A stretch of 64,000 nucleotides of DNA, taken from Nitrospira sp. (GTDB taxonomy: Bacteria > Nitrospirota > Nitrospiria > Nitrospirales > Nitrospiraceae). The notes under the pieces were generated by a model that saw nothing but the letters and a program-made list of their open reading frames with translations, was not told where the DNA came from and did not search any database. Numbering within the stretch: the first letter of the stretch is position 1; each line of letters starts with the position of its first letter. The stretch spans positions 2,935,501 to 2,999,500 of the forward strand of contig BQWY01000001.1 in the NCBI GenBank assembly GCA_036984305.1. Direction: 5' to 3'. A program made the translations under genes and the position numbers. Below, piece by piece: positions 45,216 to 53,513 of this stretch.

Positions 45216-45651
45216 GTGGTCGTGAGCGCCTGTCTCCATACGCCGCATCGGTCGTTTTCCGACGAGTTCGAGTCTTCGTCGGAGCGGATCGCAGGAGGGC
45301 CTGGATGAAGCTTCGCAGGGCGTTCGCCTGATTGTGCCGCTCATCGCGGGCCGAATAGACCAGCGTCACGATGCCTCGCCGTGCACGGTCCGCCAACGAG
45401 GCGAGTGCCGCCTCTTGCGAGGCCAATTCGGCGTGGTAGCGACGCTGAAACTCGGCCCACTTGGCGGGATCGTGCGCGAACCAAGCCCTCAATCGTGTTG
45501 AGGGTGCGACCTCCTTCAGCCACAGATCGATCTGCGCCCCGGATCGAGAAACCCCACGCGGCCACAAGCGGTCGACCAATACGCGGTAGCCGTCTGACTT
45601 CGCCCGTGGCTGATAGACTCGTTTGATCTGAATCGTCATGCGCTCGCTCAT
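45073..45651 (-). CDS. DUF488 protein with long basic C-terminal extension
   Basis: The core of about 115 residues matches DUF488: IQIKRVYQPRAKSDGYRVLV, DRLWPRGVSRSGAQIDLWLK, YHAELASQEAALASLADRAR and VTLVYSARDERHNQANAL. It then continues about 75 residues in a very basic, Arg/Lys/Pro-rich tail, antisense to the nitrilase gene. Family members normally stop near the core. I take 45651 as the start; an ATG four codons further in is equally possible. The function is unknown. Confidence 0.78.
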   Translation of the reverse strand: MSERMTIQIKRVYQPRAKSDGYRVLVDRLWPRGVSRSGAQIDLWLKEVAPSTRLRAWFAHDPAKWAEFQRRYHAELASQEAALASLADRARRGIVTLVYSARDERHNQANALRSFIQALLRSAPTKTRTRRKTTDAAYGDRRSRPLRAEGAVPTPVPRTETKDPSRRGRRPNQRTKGKGGAGRRRPRRSPPR

Positions 45652-45786
45652 TGTATGAAGGATCGAAACCGGGAACAATCTCCCCGGCGGTCCGGACCCG
45701 CTCGATGTCCCGTGGAGACTTCCCCATTTAAACTGTGTACAATCGCCCCGGTCCATGGCTCACTCCCACGCCACGCCCCGCCCCCC

Positions 45787-46170
45787 ATGCTGAACGTGTT
45801 GCTTGTCGGAGCGGGGGGATTCCTCGGCTCGGCTCTGCGCTATCTCATCGGCGGAGTCGCGCAGTCGTTCGCGGGAAGTCCGGCGTTTCCTTACGGCACG
45901 CTGGTCGTCAACGCCCTCGGTTGCTTCGCGATCGGCTTTGTGTCCGAACTCGCCGAGAGCCACGGGGCCTTCAGTTCGGAGACTCGGCTTTTTCTCGTGA
46001 CCGGCATCTTGGGCGGTTTTACAACCTTTTCCGCATTTGGAAACGAAACCATGAACCTGCTGCGCGACGGCGAAATGTTGCTGGGTGGGATCAATATCGG
46101 TCTGCAGCTCGTGCTTGGTCTCCTCGCGGTCTGGGGAGGCTATACGGTGGCGTACCTGCTCTGGAGGTAA
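45787..46170 (+). CDS. crcB: Fluoride channel CrcB/FluC
   Basis: The 127 residues have four hydrophobic helices and the family marks GAGGFLGSALRYL near 8-20, VVNALGCFAIGF with N42, and GGFTTFSAFGNE near 76-87 (the Phe and Thr pore residues). The dimer exports fluoride. No ribosome-binding site is visible and I find no crcB fluoride riboswitch motif upstream. TACAAT at 45738-45743 may be the -10. The DUF190 gene follows directly. Confidence 0.93.
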   Translation: MLNVLLVGAGGFLGSALRYLIGGVAQSFAGSPAFPYGTLVVNALGCFAIGFVSELAESHGAFSSETRLFLVTGILGGFTTFSAFGNETMNLLRDGEMLLGGINIGLQLVLGLLAVWGGYTVAYLLWR

Positions 46171-46174
46171 CCGG

Positions 46175-46513
46175 ATGTCTGCGTCGGACGGATGCCTGCT
46201 GCGAATCTTTGTCGGCGAATCCGATCGCCACGACAAGCGTCCCCTGTACGAGTGGATCGTCACCCAGGCGAAAGCACAGGGCCTGGCCGGTGCCACCGTC
46301 GTACGCGGCTTGATGGGATTCGGGGGCGACACCGGTGTGATTCACACGTTCAAGATCGAGCGATTGGCGGAAGATCTGCCGATCATCGTGGAAATCGTGG
46401 ACTCCGAGGAGAAGCTCGATGCCTTCCTCCGCTCCATCGAGCCTCAGATCGACGCCGGCTGGATGGCCACCAAGGAGCGCGTTCATATCCGCCGCTATCA
46501 CGGAAAGCGCTAG
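46175..46513 (+). CDS. DUF190 protein
   Basis: The 112-residue protein starts at 46175, with GGAGGT overlapping the crcB stop codon. It has the DUF190 features: LRIFVGESDRHDKRPLYEWI, GLAGATVVRGLMGFGG and PIIVEIVDSEEKLDAFLRSI. DUF190 is related to PII-like proteins and often sits next to crcB, so it probably supports fluoride export or its regulation. That role is an inference from neighbourhood. Confidence 0.9.
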   Translation: MSASDGCLLRIFVGESDRHDKRPLYEWIVTQAKAQGLAGATVVRGLMGFGGDTGVIHTFKIERLAEDLPIIVEIVDSEEKLDAFLRSIEPQIDAGWMATKERVHIRRYHGKR

Positions 46514-46570
46514 CGCGCGGCCCGTGCATTGATTCCGTGATATCAGACCGAGAAAGTGACCTGGCCGACC

Positions 46571-47125
46571 ATGCTGCCTCGCCGATTCCCGCTCATCGTC
46601 GCATTCGCCATACCCTGTTGGGCGTGGCTTCCGGATTGGTCGTGGGGCACCGAGAAGGCTGCGTCGGTCGTCGAGGAGCGCTTCCTCCCCTCGCAGTTTC
46701 GAGGCGCCTCTGACGTTGGATTGGAAGGATGCGCAGCCAACTCCGGCGAATACACGTTATGGGTCTATTCGTCCAAAGGGATCTGCGGGGTGAGTCGAAC
46801 CGAGGCCGATGAGGTCGTCCTGGTCAGGCAACCATTGCCGGGGGTGGCGCCGCTCCGCACGACGATTTCGATTCCCGGCGACACCTACCGGCTGTGGATC
46901 TACGGGTCGGGAGAGAAAGGGCACCCGTGGTTGCATATCTGCGGGCGCAATTGCCTCAAAGCCGAACTGCCGCCGTCGCCCGGCTGGGTGTCCTTCGGCG
47001 AGGTGACCGTGCGGGACATGCAGTCCATTTTCATTCGAACGTTGGAGGTGCCCTATGGGCACACGCTCCGAATCTCGGCCATGTTCCTGACCACCTCCGA
47101 CTCGCCCCCCGGTTGGATCCCATAG
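46571..47125 (+). CDS. Exported hypothetical protein
   Basis: The 184 residues from the ATG at 46571 have a signal peptide (PLIVAFAIPCWAWLPDWSWG). The mature part is a compact mixed domain with four cysteines, two of them in HICGRNC. No ribosome-binding site is clear; a GTG at 46556 is an alternative. No family is recognised. It is convergent with the following TPR gene, with two bases between. Confidence 0.6.
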   Translation: MLPRRFPLIVAFAIPCWAWLPDWSWGTEKAASVVEERFLPSQFRGASDVGLEGCAANSGEYTLWVYSSKGICGVSRTEADEVVLVRQPLPGVAPLRTTISIPGDTYRLWIYGSGEKGHPWLHICGRNCLKAELPPSPGWVSFGEVTVRDMQSIFIRTLEVPYGHTLRISAMFLTTSDSPPGWIP

Positions 47126-47127
47126 GG

Positions 47128-47850
47128 TCACTCCCGCTCGAAGATCCCATGCAACATATTTTTCGCCGATTGCTGCAGCGCGGTCGGATCGTCACGATGC
47201 GCGAGCAGCATCTCCATCAAGCGATGCACGTCGGCGCCGTCCGGCCGAAGCAGCAGAGCGCGCTCGATTGACCGCTCCGCGGCCTCGCCCCTACCCAGCG
47301 CCATGCGCACCAACCCCAAGTCGGCATAGGCTTCGGGATCGTCGGGATTCAATTGAGTCGCACGCAGCAGCGCCGTTTCGGCGAGATCGAGTCGTCCGAC
47401 ACCCATCTGCGCGCGGCCAAGCCAGTACATGAGGATGCCATCCTCGAGACCGAGCCGCACACCATTCTGTAACGCGTCGGCCGCCTCCGCATACTCGTGA
47501 TGATCCAGCAGGACCTGACCCAATCCGCGATAGGCCCACGCAAGATCCGGCTGCAGACGAATCGCAGCACGGTACTCCTCCTTGGCGCCGTTGACGTCTC
47601 CCCGGTGAGCCAACAGCTCGGCCAGCCGGAAATGCGCGTCAGCGTCCCCCGCGGAGAACTCCGGTGACGTTCGAAGCGTATTCCGGATACCACGAAATTC
47701 CTCCTCGAGTCCGGCCTCAGTGGGCATTCCACTCCCGGACACCTCCGACGGCACCGTGCCCTCGTCGGCACCTGCGAGGTCCGCATTCCCTCCCATCAGC
47801 ATCAGGTTGAAGACCGCTGTCACGATCGCTAGAAAGCCCCCGCCGATCAT
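47128..47850 (-). CDS. TPR-repeat protein
   Basis: The 240-residue protein has a signal or anchor (GGGFLAIVTAVFNLMLMGGN), then four to five TPRs: AHFRLAELLAHRGDVNGAKE, AWAYRGLGQVLLDHHEYAEA, WLGRAQMGVGRLDLAETALL and AYADLGLVRMALGRGEAAER. A scaffold role is likely. No ribosome-binding site stands out at the ATG. Confidence 0.78.
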   Translation of the reverse strand: MIGGGFLAIVTAVFNLMLMGGNADLAGADEGTVPSEVSGSGMPTEAGLEEEFRGIRNTLRTSPEFSAGDADAHFRLAELLAHRGDVNGAKEEYRAAIRLQPDLAWAYRGLGQVLLDHHEYAEAADALQNGVRLGLEDGILMYWLGRAQMGVGRLDLAETALLRATQLNPDDPEAYADLGLVRMALGRGEAAERSIERALLLRPDGADVHRLMEMLLAHRDDPTALQQSAKNMLHGIFERE

Positions 47851-48004
47851 GCCGTCATATTAGGCAGTCGACACGAGCAGGACAAGAACACATCCAGTCC
47901 TTCAGCGCGTGGGTGGCGCTTGGCGATACCCCGTCAATTGTGACAGAATTAATTGCTTGTCGATTCCCGATACCAAACATCCACCACGAGACGGATCATC
48001 ACTC

Positions 48005-49129
48005 ATGACGTCCATCCCATCACGGCGGCACACCCCCACGTTTGGAAGGCGCATCGCACAGGGTCTCATCCTGGCGTCCGTGTACGTGACCTCGTGGCTC
48101 GCTCCCGCCGACGCACGCCGCGAGGTACTGACGGAGAACGACAAGGCACGTCTGCGTCAGATCGATCGCATCAACCTGGACGTGCTGGCACTGACCGAGA
48201 CGGGGCCGGCGGATCATGCCGGGATCGCCTCCGCGGTCGCCGCACGGTTGAAATCGGTGGGCTATCAGGTCGGACAGGACCCCACCCAGGCACAGGATGC
48301 AGTCCTCAAGGTGAAATGCGAGGAGCACAAAACCTGGGAGGGTACCGCGCGTTCCGGAGGAGATGCCGATGCCCCAGGCGCTTCGTCACGATTATGGCGT
48401 GGACCGGCTTGTCAGTTCTCCTATCGGCTTGAAGGACTGCGGTCAGACTGGCGCTACGAAGTACGCGCCGCTCTTCTTGAAAATCCAAAGGCCGGCGGGA
48501 ATGCTCCCGCGGCGGATTCCGGCGCGGCCGCCCTGGCCCTGCTCGCGGATCGCCTGACGACGGACGCCTTTCCGTTCTTGCTGGCGGCGGAGTGGGGGCA
48601 ATCGGCGCGTCTGCTGGCGGTCCTGGACAAACCTGAGACCGATGCCGCCGCACGAGCGAAGATTATCGGCCTTCTCGGTGGGATGTTTGCAACCGACGCC
48701 ATGCCCGCCTTGGCCACATCACTCCAAGACCAAGACATCGACGTCGCCAAAGCCGCTGCCGTCGCCATTGGAACCATTGGACATGAGGATGGCATTCCAC
48801 TGCTCTTGGACGTATTCAAGAACGGACGCCCCGAGTTGCACCAAGCCGCCGCGCAGGGATTGGGCCGGCTCGCTGCGCTCCACCCCCAGGCCGATATCGT
48901 ACCGACCCTCTTGGATCGCTTGCCGAGCGCGCCGGTGCCCGTGCAAACGGAGATCGTCCGCGCGCTGGCAACGACCTCAGACCGCCGATCTTTCGACCCA
49001 TTGCAGAAGCTGAATCGTGACATCCAAGCACACCATGCGACGGACCGGTCTCCCGAGATGCAGGCCCTCAAGCGTGCGCTCGGCACCGCACTGGACCAAG
49101 TCGGGAACACGCACGGCGCAGACGAGTAA
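48005..49129 (+). CDS. HEAT-repeat exported protein
   Basis: From the ATG at 48005 the 374 residues have a signal peptide (IAQGLILASVYVTSWLAPAD), an N-terminal globular domain of about 150 residues with two cysteines (VKCEEHK and PACQFSYR), then HEAT-like repeats (IIGLLGGMFATDAMPALATS, AVAIGTIGHEDGIPLLLDVF, AAQGLGRLAALHPQADIVPT). These are protein-binding solenoids of the kind found in phycocyanobilin lyases and other scaffolds. Its partner is unknown. A 6-base hairpin (CACCCG/CGGGTG) lies just past the stop. Confidence 0.75.
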   Translation: MTSIPSRRHTPTFGRRIAQGLILASVYVTSWLAPADARREVLTENDKARLRQIDRINLDVLALTETGPADHAGIASAVAARLKSVGYQVGQDPTQAQDAVLKVKCEEHKTWEGTARSGGDADAPGASSRLWRGPACQFSYRLEGLRSDWRYEVRAALLENPKAGGNAPAADSGAAALALLADRLTTDAFPFLLAAEWGQSARLLAVLDKPETDAAARAKIIGLLGGMFATDAMPALATSLQDQDIDVAKAAAVAIGTIGHEDGIPLLLDVFKNGRPELHQAAAQGLGRLAALHPQADIVPTLLDRLPSAPVPVQTEIVRALATTSDRRSFDPLQKLNRDIQAHHATDRSPEMQALKRALGTALDQVGNTHGADE

Positions 49130-49247
49130 CACCCGGTCGCGCGGGTGCGAACGATACAGACTACTTTCGTTTCTTCGGCAGCCGGAACCATCGCGGGGGA
49201 GATTCGTCTCCCACGGCACGATGGCTCGGCTACCCTTGGGCCGTGCG

Positions 49248-50123
49248 TCAGATTGCCGTTCGCCCCATTCGTCCAACGGACAGGAACAGGCTGAAAAACG
49301 CCGTGAAGCCGAGGAGAACCGACCAAAGCGCCACAGTCGACGGATCCGGCCGGAACGACATGGACGTGCGACCAACCGACGCGTAGACCGGCGGCAACGG
49401 CGCAGGATCCAGTGACATCAAGTGTGCGAAGAGATCAGCGCGCGCTTCCGTCCTGGTGGCGGCGCCCATCAGAGCCGTCATTTGCTCTCGATTGCGTGTC
49501 AGCGCATGGCCGTACGTCGACTGGGTCGTGGCAATGGTTCCAATCACTCGACCGAGCCGCTCCTGGACACGACCGGACGAGGCCATCCATCCCCGACTGG
49601 CTTCCACGATGGCCGCGCCGAGATTCGCTTCTCTGGCGGCGAAATACGCCTCATCCATGCTCGCGCCCCAACCGTGAGCCTGCGCCACGAGGCGTCGCGT
49701 GTACCCGTGTGTCTTCGTCGCCAACGGTACGAAGCCCGCGTGGATGCCGCGTTGCGTCCCATTGACGATGGCTCGTCCCAGCACATACTGCACGCGGGCG
49801 GCATGGTTCGCATCGTCCCTTGCACTCGCTTCACGCACCACATCCAACCAGGCCATCGGGCGCCGCGCCATTTCGGCCTGCTTCGCCAAGGTCCGATTCA
49901 AATCCGTGACCGCGCCGCCCATCGCGCCCGTCAAGTCACGTTCGAGCCGGGCTTGCTCCACGATCGCCTCCCCGATCGCCGGCTGGATCCAATACATTGC
50001 CGTCATCACCCCTTGGGTATGCTCGGCTCGTGCCGGCGCACACATCAGAAGCATCGAGCCGGCCACGGTGAAGCCGGACAACATGACGCCGACAAGCCAC
50101 GACCTTGTGCATGAGTGTGTCAT
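49248..50123 (-). CDS. Exported/membrane hypothetical protein
   Basis: From the ATG at 50123 (AAGGAGGT upstream) the protein has 291 residues: a signal peptide (LVGVMLSGFTVAGSMLLMCA), a helical body rich in Ala, Arg and Gln (IVEQARLERDLTGAMGGAVT, GYTRRLVAQAHGWGASMDEA) and one C-terminal transmembrane helix (VALWSVLLGFTAFFSLFLSV). A membrane-anchored periplasmic helical domain is likely. The family is not recognised. Confidence 0.72.
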   Translation of the reverse strand: MTHSCTRSWLVGVMLSGFTVAGSMLLMCAPARAEHTQGVMTAMYWIQPAIGEAIVEQARLERDLTGAMGGAVTDLNRTLAKQAEMARRPMAWLDVVREASARDDANHAARVQYVLGRAIVNGTQRGIHAGFVPLATKTHGYTRRLVAQAHGWGASMDEAYFAAREANLGAAIVEASRGWMASSGRVQERLGRVIGTIATTQSTYGHALTRNREQMTALMGAATRTEARADLFAHLMSLDPAPLPPVYASVGRTSMSFRPDPSTVALWSVLLGFTAFFSLFLSVGRMGRTAI

Positions 50124-50489
50124 GATGGACCTCCTTGCTGGAATTGACCCAGCACGCATGTCCAGAAGTGCCGTCATCGATTTGGCTACGCTCATTCTGA
50201 ACAAGGAAGAGGCAACAGCCGTACCAGGGGACAACAAGGCAGGGAGTCGGAGGAAACACTAATGAAATGTAAGTGAACGGGCCCGCTAGCCTGATCCAAC
50301 CCGGTGACATGTACGACGTGGCTGGTATCGAAACCGATACAGCAGAAATTGGAGCGTTATTGGATCGGATACAGCAGGCAGGGGTTCACAGGCAGAACAA
50401 ATTGAGAAGTTGACTCGCCCGTTTGCTGCACATAGTGCCCACTTCGGACTGCCTGTCGCGTGAACCGTCTACGAACCTGAAATGGCATG
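50124..50489. other. Intergenic region with a direct repeat and a short frame
   Basis: No established gene. GATACAGCAG occurs twice (50336-50345 and 50368-50377). A 34-codon rightward frame at 50309-50413 covers both, starting MYDVAGIETDTAEIGALLDR; it looks amphipathic but has no visible ribosome-binding site, so I do not call it a gene. Confidence 0.4.
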
Positions 50490-51398
50490 CTAGGCGATGA
50501 CGTCCTGAGCCGGCGTCTGACGCCCAGACGCCTCGCTTGCCACTTCCAGCAGAAAGCCCGCCAAATTGGCTATCTGCCAGACGCCGGTCAGCACAAGCAT
50601 TCGAAGCGACCGCCGGAGCGGAAGATCGGACAGGATCCGGCGGCACACGCTGGCATAGAGCCCGGTATCGGGTCGGAACCGGTGGCCGCCTCGCCGTTTC
50701 CGTGCCTGGTGGAATCGGCGCGCTCCGCGCCCGTAGCTAGAATGCTGCCGCCAGAATGTGCTCAACGTCAGCACGTGATAATGATGAACGACCGCCTCGG
50801 GAGCGTATACCAGCGGTAAGCCCAGCCCGGTCCACCGGTCGCACAGATCGCGATCCTCGGACACTCGAAACGCCGGATCGAACCCGCCGATGCGGCGGTA
50901 CTGATCCGCCGACAGGAGCATATTATTCGACGCAAAAAATGCCAACTCACTCTTCCGGCCGTGTAGATAGCTGTACGCTTCCTCGACGATGACCTGGCTC
51001 AGGCTCGAGTAGAGATTGCCGCCCAGTCCATTGACCGTCCTTCCCCCGATCATGCCGGTCGGTGCCGCCTGGGCGACTTCCACTAACCGCTGCAGCCATT
51101 CCCGCGCAGGGCGGCAGTCGTCGTCGGTAAACGCCAAAAATTCTCCCCGAGCCTGTGACACTCCTAGATTTCTGGCTGCTGAAGGGCCGGCATTACACTC
51201 GCGAAGCACCGTCACACGTGGATGGCCTTGGATGTCGTGCAAGGACGAGGCAATTGGGACCGGACTGCCGTCGTCCACGACGAGAATTTCAAATCGATCG
51301 CGGGGGTAGGTGGACGACCGCAATGCAGCGACACAGTCCGCGATGGCATGAGGCCGGTTATAACTAGGGACGATAACCGAGACAAATGGAAACGTCAT
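50490..51398 (-). CDS. Family-2 glycosyltransferase
   Basis: About 302 residues with the GT-A features VSVIVPSYNRPHAIADCVAA, EILVVDDGSP, FLAFTDDDCRPARE (the DxD-type metal site) and FRVSEDRDLCDRW. The start at 51398 follows a weak AGGT and leaves four bases after the oxidoreductase stop. It adds a sugar from a nucleotide donor to a glycan acceptor; the donor is not determinable. A C-terminal hydrophobic patch (LRMLVLTGVWQIANLAGFLL) suggests membrane association. Part of the compact leftward cluster 50.5-54.5 kb. Confidence 0.9.
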   Translation of the reverse strand: MTFPFVSVIVPSYNRPHAIADCVAALRSSTYPRDRFEILVVDDGSPVPIASSLHDIQGHPRVTVLRECNAGPSAARNLGVSQARGEFLAFTDDDCRPAREWLQRLVEVAQAAPTGMIGGRTVNGLGGNLYSSLSQVIVEEAYSYLHGRKSELAFFASNNMLLSADQYRRIGGFDPAFRVSEDRDLCDRWTGLGLPLVYAPEAVVHHYHVLTLSTFWRQHSSYGRGARRFHQARKRRGGHRFRPDTGLYASVCRRILSDLPLRRSLRMLVLTGVWQIANLAGFLLEVASEASGRQTPAQDVIA

Positions 51399-51402
51399 GG
51401 CG

Positions 51403-52500
51403 TCAGACCTGTGAAACCGGGACCTCAGCGGCAATCAGTTTGATCGCTCGTCCCGTCGCCGCCGATTCGATCGCGGCCAGCGCAATCGCCAGAGCACGCC
51501 GCCCTTCTTCCAAGCCGCACTCAACACGGGCGCCCCTCTGGATTGATTCGACGAAGTGCCGCCACTGTTCCACATACGACTGCTGCCATTCGCCGCCGCG
51601 ACGAAGCGTCGAGAGCCCGCGAGGGAATTCGCGTAGCGTGCGGCCAATGGCGCCGATCCGGGACGGGATATTTCCGGGAATCTCCGTCACCGTCTGGAGC
51701 TCCAATCCGTCGAACTGGTAGAACGACACCCTGAGCGATCCCGATCGTCCAAAGACCTCCAGCCGATTCTGTTGACTGGTTCGCTCGGCAAAACTGCCCG
51801 ATGCCAGGGCACCGCACCGCAGGCGTGCCGTGACCGTCGCCACCTCGTCATCCCACGTTCCGGACTTGGTATGGGCGCTGATCTCCTCGACTTCCGAATC
51901 GAGCAGGAATTGCCACAGATCGAAGTGATGAATCGCCATCTCCAAGAGCGCGCCGCCGCCGGTCGCGCGTCGTTCCCGCCAAGGAGGCACCTCTCGATGA
52001 TAGCTGGTGAGAACGCTTTCGACGACGTCGGGGAATCCAATCGCCTGTTCCTGGATCAGCGCACGAGCCTGGCGGGCCAGCCGGTGCCAGCGGGTGTTAA
52101 ACCCGACCATGACGCGGCGGGTCGTGCCTTGCGCACCCTCGAGAAGACGGTCGCACTCTTCGAGAGAGAGCGCGAGCGGCTTTTCGACAAGTACGTGTTT
52201 GCCTGCCTCGAGCGCCGCCAAGGCAATGGCCACATGTGATTGCGCGGGCGTACACACCGCGATGGCGTCAATGGTCCGATCGTCCAGCAGCACACGATAA
52301 TCGCCCACGCACGGGATCTGCGGCAGGCGGCCGGCGAGGCGTTGCCGGGCTTCCTGATCCGACTCGGCAATCCCGACGATATTCGCACCGGGAACGGACG
52401 AGAGCGCCGGCAGATGAAGCATGGTCGTGGCTCGCCCGCCGCCGACGATCCCGATCCTAATGGGAGGCGACGTCTCGGCATACCTGTTAGGCCCCGTCAT
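51403..52500 (-). CDS. Gfo/Idh/MocA-family oxidoreductase
   Basis: About 365 residues with a Rossmann start (IRIGIVGGGRATTMLHLPAL), the family motif KHVLVEKPLALSLEECDRLL (EKP lysine), and a C-terminal sheet domain (GGALLEMAIHHFDLWQFLLD). The family oxidises or epimerises sugars with NAD(P). Its ATG overlaps the upstream glycosyltransferase stop, so it is translationally coupled and probably provides a sugar donor for the cluster. The precise sugar is unknown. Confidence 0.92.
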   Translation of the reverse strand: MTGPNRYAETSPPIRIGIVGGGRATTMLHLPALSSVPGANIVGIAESDQEARQRLAGRLPQIPCVGDYRVLLDDRTIDAIAVCTPAQSHVAIALAALEAGKHVLVEKPLALSLEECDRLLEGAQGTTRRVMVGFNTRWHRLARQARALIQEQAIGFPDVVESVLTSYHREVPPWRERRATGGGALLEMAIHHFDLWQFLLDSEVEEISAHTKSGTWDDEVATVTARLRCGALASGSFAERTSQQNRLEVFGRSGSLRVSFYQFDGLELQTVTEIPGNIPSRIGAIGRTLREFPRGLSTLRRGGEWQQSYVEQWRHFVESIQRGARVECGLEEGRRALAIALAAIESAATGRAIKLIAAEVPVSQV

Positions 52501-53507
52501 GCTTCGCACCCCAGCAACTCCAACCGATCCTGTTCGCGCACATGCGCGAACCGATCGACTTCATAGGTCGCCACCTTGTCCAGTGCATTGCCGGCCCCCA
52601 GCGCGTATCCGACCAACTGCCCAATGCCGTCGATCGTTAGCCCGACGATCAGCGCAGGCGTGCTGCGTAGGAAGTGGGCCCGCAGGTCCGTCGATGGCAG
52701 GCCGGCCCAAATGCGTGCCAGGCGCACGAGAGGAATGAGCGGCGCGCCAATGATAAACATGCTCCGCCACAGCAGGGACTTGTCGCGGGCGCGAAGCCCC
52801 GCGAACAGTCGCCCGTTGAAAAATTGTGCCGGGATCCATGACGACCACAGGGAGAAATTCGTATGGGCCACGCTCGCGTCGGCTTCCATGTAAAGGCGTT
52901 GTCCCTGTGCCCGAAGGTCCCAATGCAAGAGCGTTTCGGCTTCCATCATGGGCTCCAGACGCTCTCCATATCCGAGAAGCACCTCGCGTTTGTAGCTCGT
53001 ATTGTGACCGGGGAGAAACTCGGCCTCCCGCGAAGGGGAGGGCGTCAGCCACGGACCATAACCGATCAACAGATCGGCCCAACTGACAGCCGTGCCCGGA
53101 TTCGCATTCCGAACACCGGGTCCGACCGCGGCCCACGAGGCCTGGTGCGCGGCAATCAACCGGTCGGCCCATTGCGGGTCCGGGAAACAATGGTCCTCGG
53201 CGAGCGCAACGATCGGTCCGCGCGCGTGGCGGATGCCGGCGGCATTGGCCCGGCCGATGGATTCGAACCGACCGATCTCCACCACCTGCCAGCCGGCAAA
53301 ATCGACGAGCTGGCTCTCATCCAATTGCAACATCGCGCGCGCCGGCGCCACGATGACGAGTTCGACTGTGGCGCAGACCGTCTGCTTCCGCAGGCAGGTC
53401 ACGGTTTTTCTGATCGTGGAATACTTTTCCGGAGTCGCCAGAATCACAGAGAGGTCCGGCATTGCTTGGCTCTGGGTGTCGGCCCGATTCTCACGAAGAT
53501 TTTTCAT
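52497..53507 (-). CDS. Family-2 glycosyltransferase
   Basis: The 336 residues have the GT-A core (DLSVILATPEKYSTIRKTVT, RHARGPIVALAEDHCFPDPQ) with the acidic metal site in AEDHC. The C-terminal half has hydrophobic stretches (WRSMFIIGAPLIPLVRLARI) compatible with membrane association. GAGGATCC precedes the ATG. It belongs to the same operon-like group as the oxidoreductase and the other transferase. Confidence 0.88.
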   Translation of the reverse strand: MKNLRENRADTQSQAMPDLSVILATPEKYSTIRKTVTCLRKQTVCATVELVIVAPARAMLQLDESQLVDFAGWQVVEIGRFESIGRANAAGIRHARGPIVALAEDHCFPDPQWADRLIAAHQASWAAVGPGVRNANPGTAVSWADLLIGYGPWLTPSPSREAEFLPGHNTSYKREVLLGYGERLEPMMEAETLLHWDLRAQGQRLYMEADASVAHTNFSLWSSWIPAQFFNGRLFAGLRARDKSLLWRSMFIIGAPLIPLVRLARIWAGLPSTDLRAHFLRSTPALIVGLTIDGIGQLVGYALGAGNALDKVATYEVDRFAHVREQDRLELLGCEA

Positions 53508-53513
53508 GGATCC

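Noticed and set aside
45650-45787. Possible fluoride riboswitch before crcB
   Set aside because: I could not find the conserved crcB-motif helices and the downstream pairing. The region is dominated by GC-rich sequence without the expected pattern.
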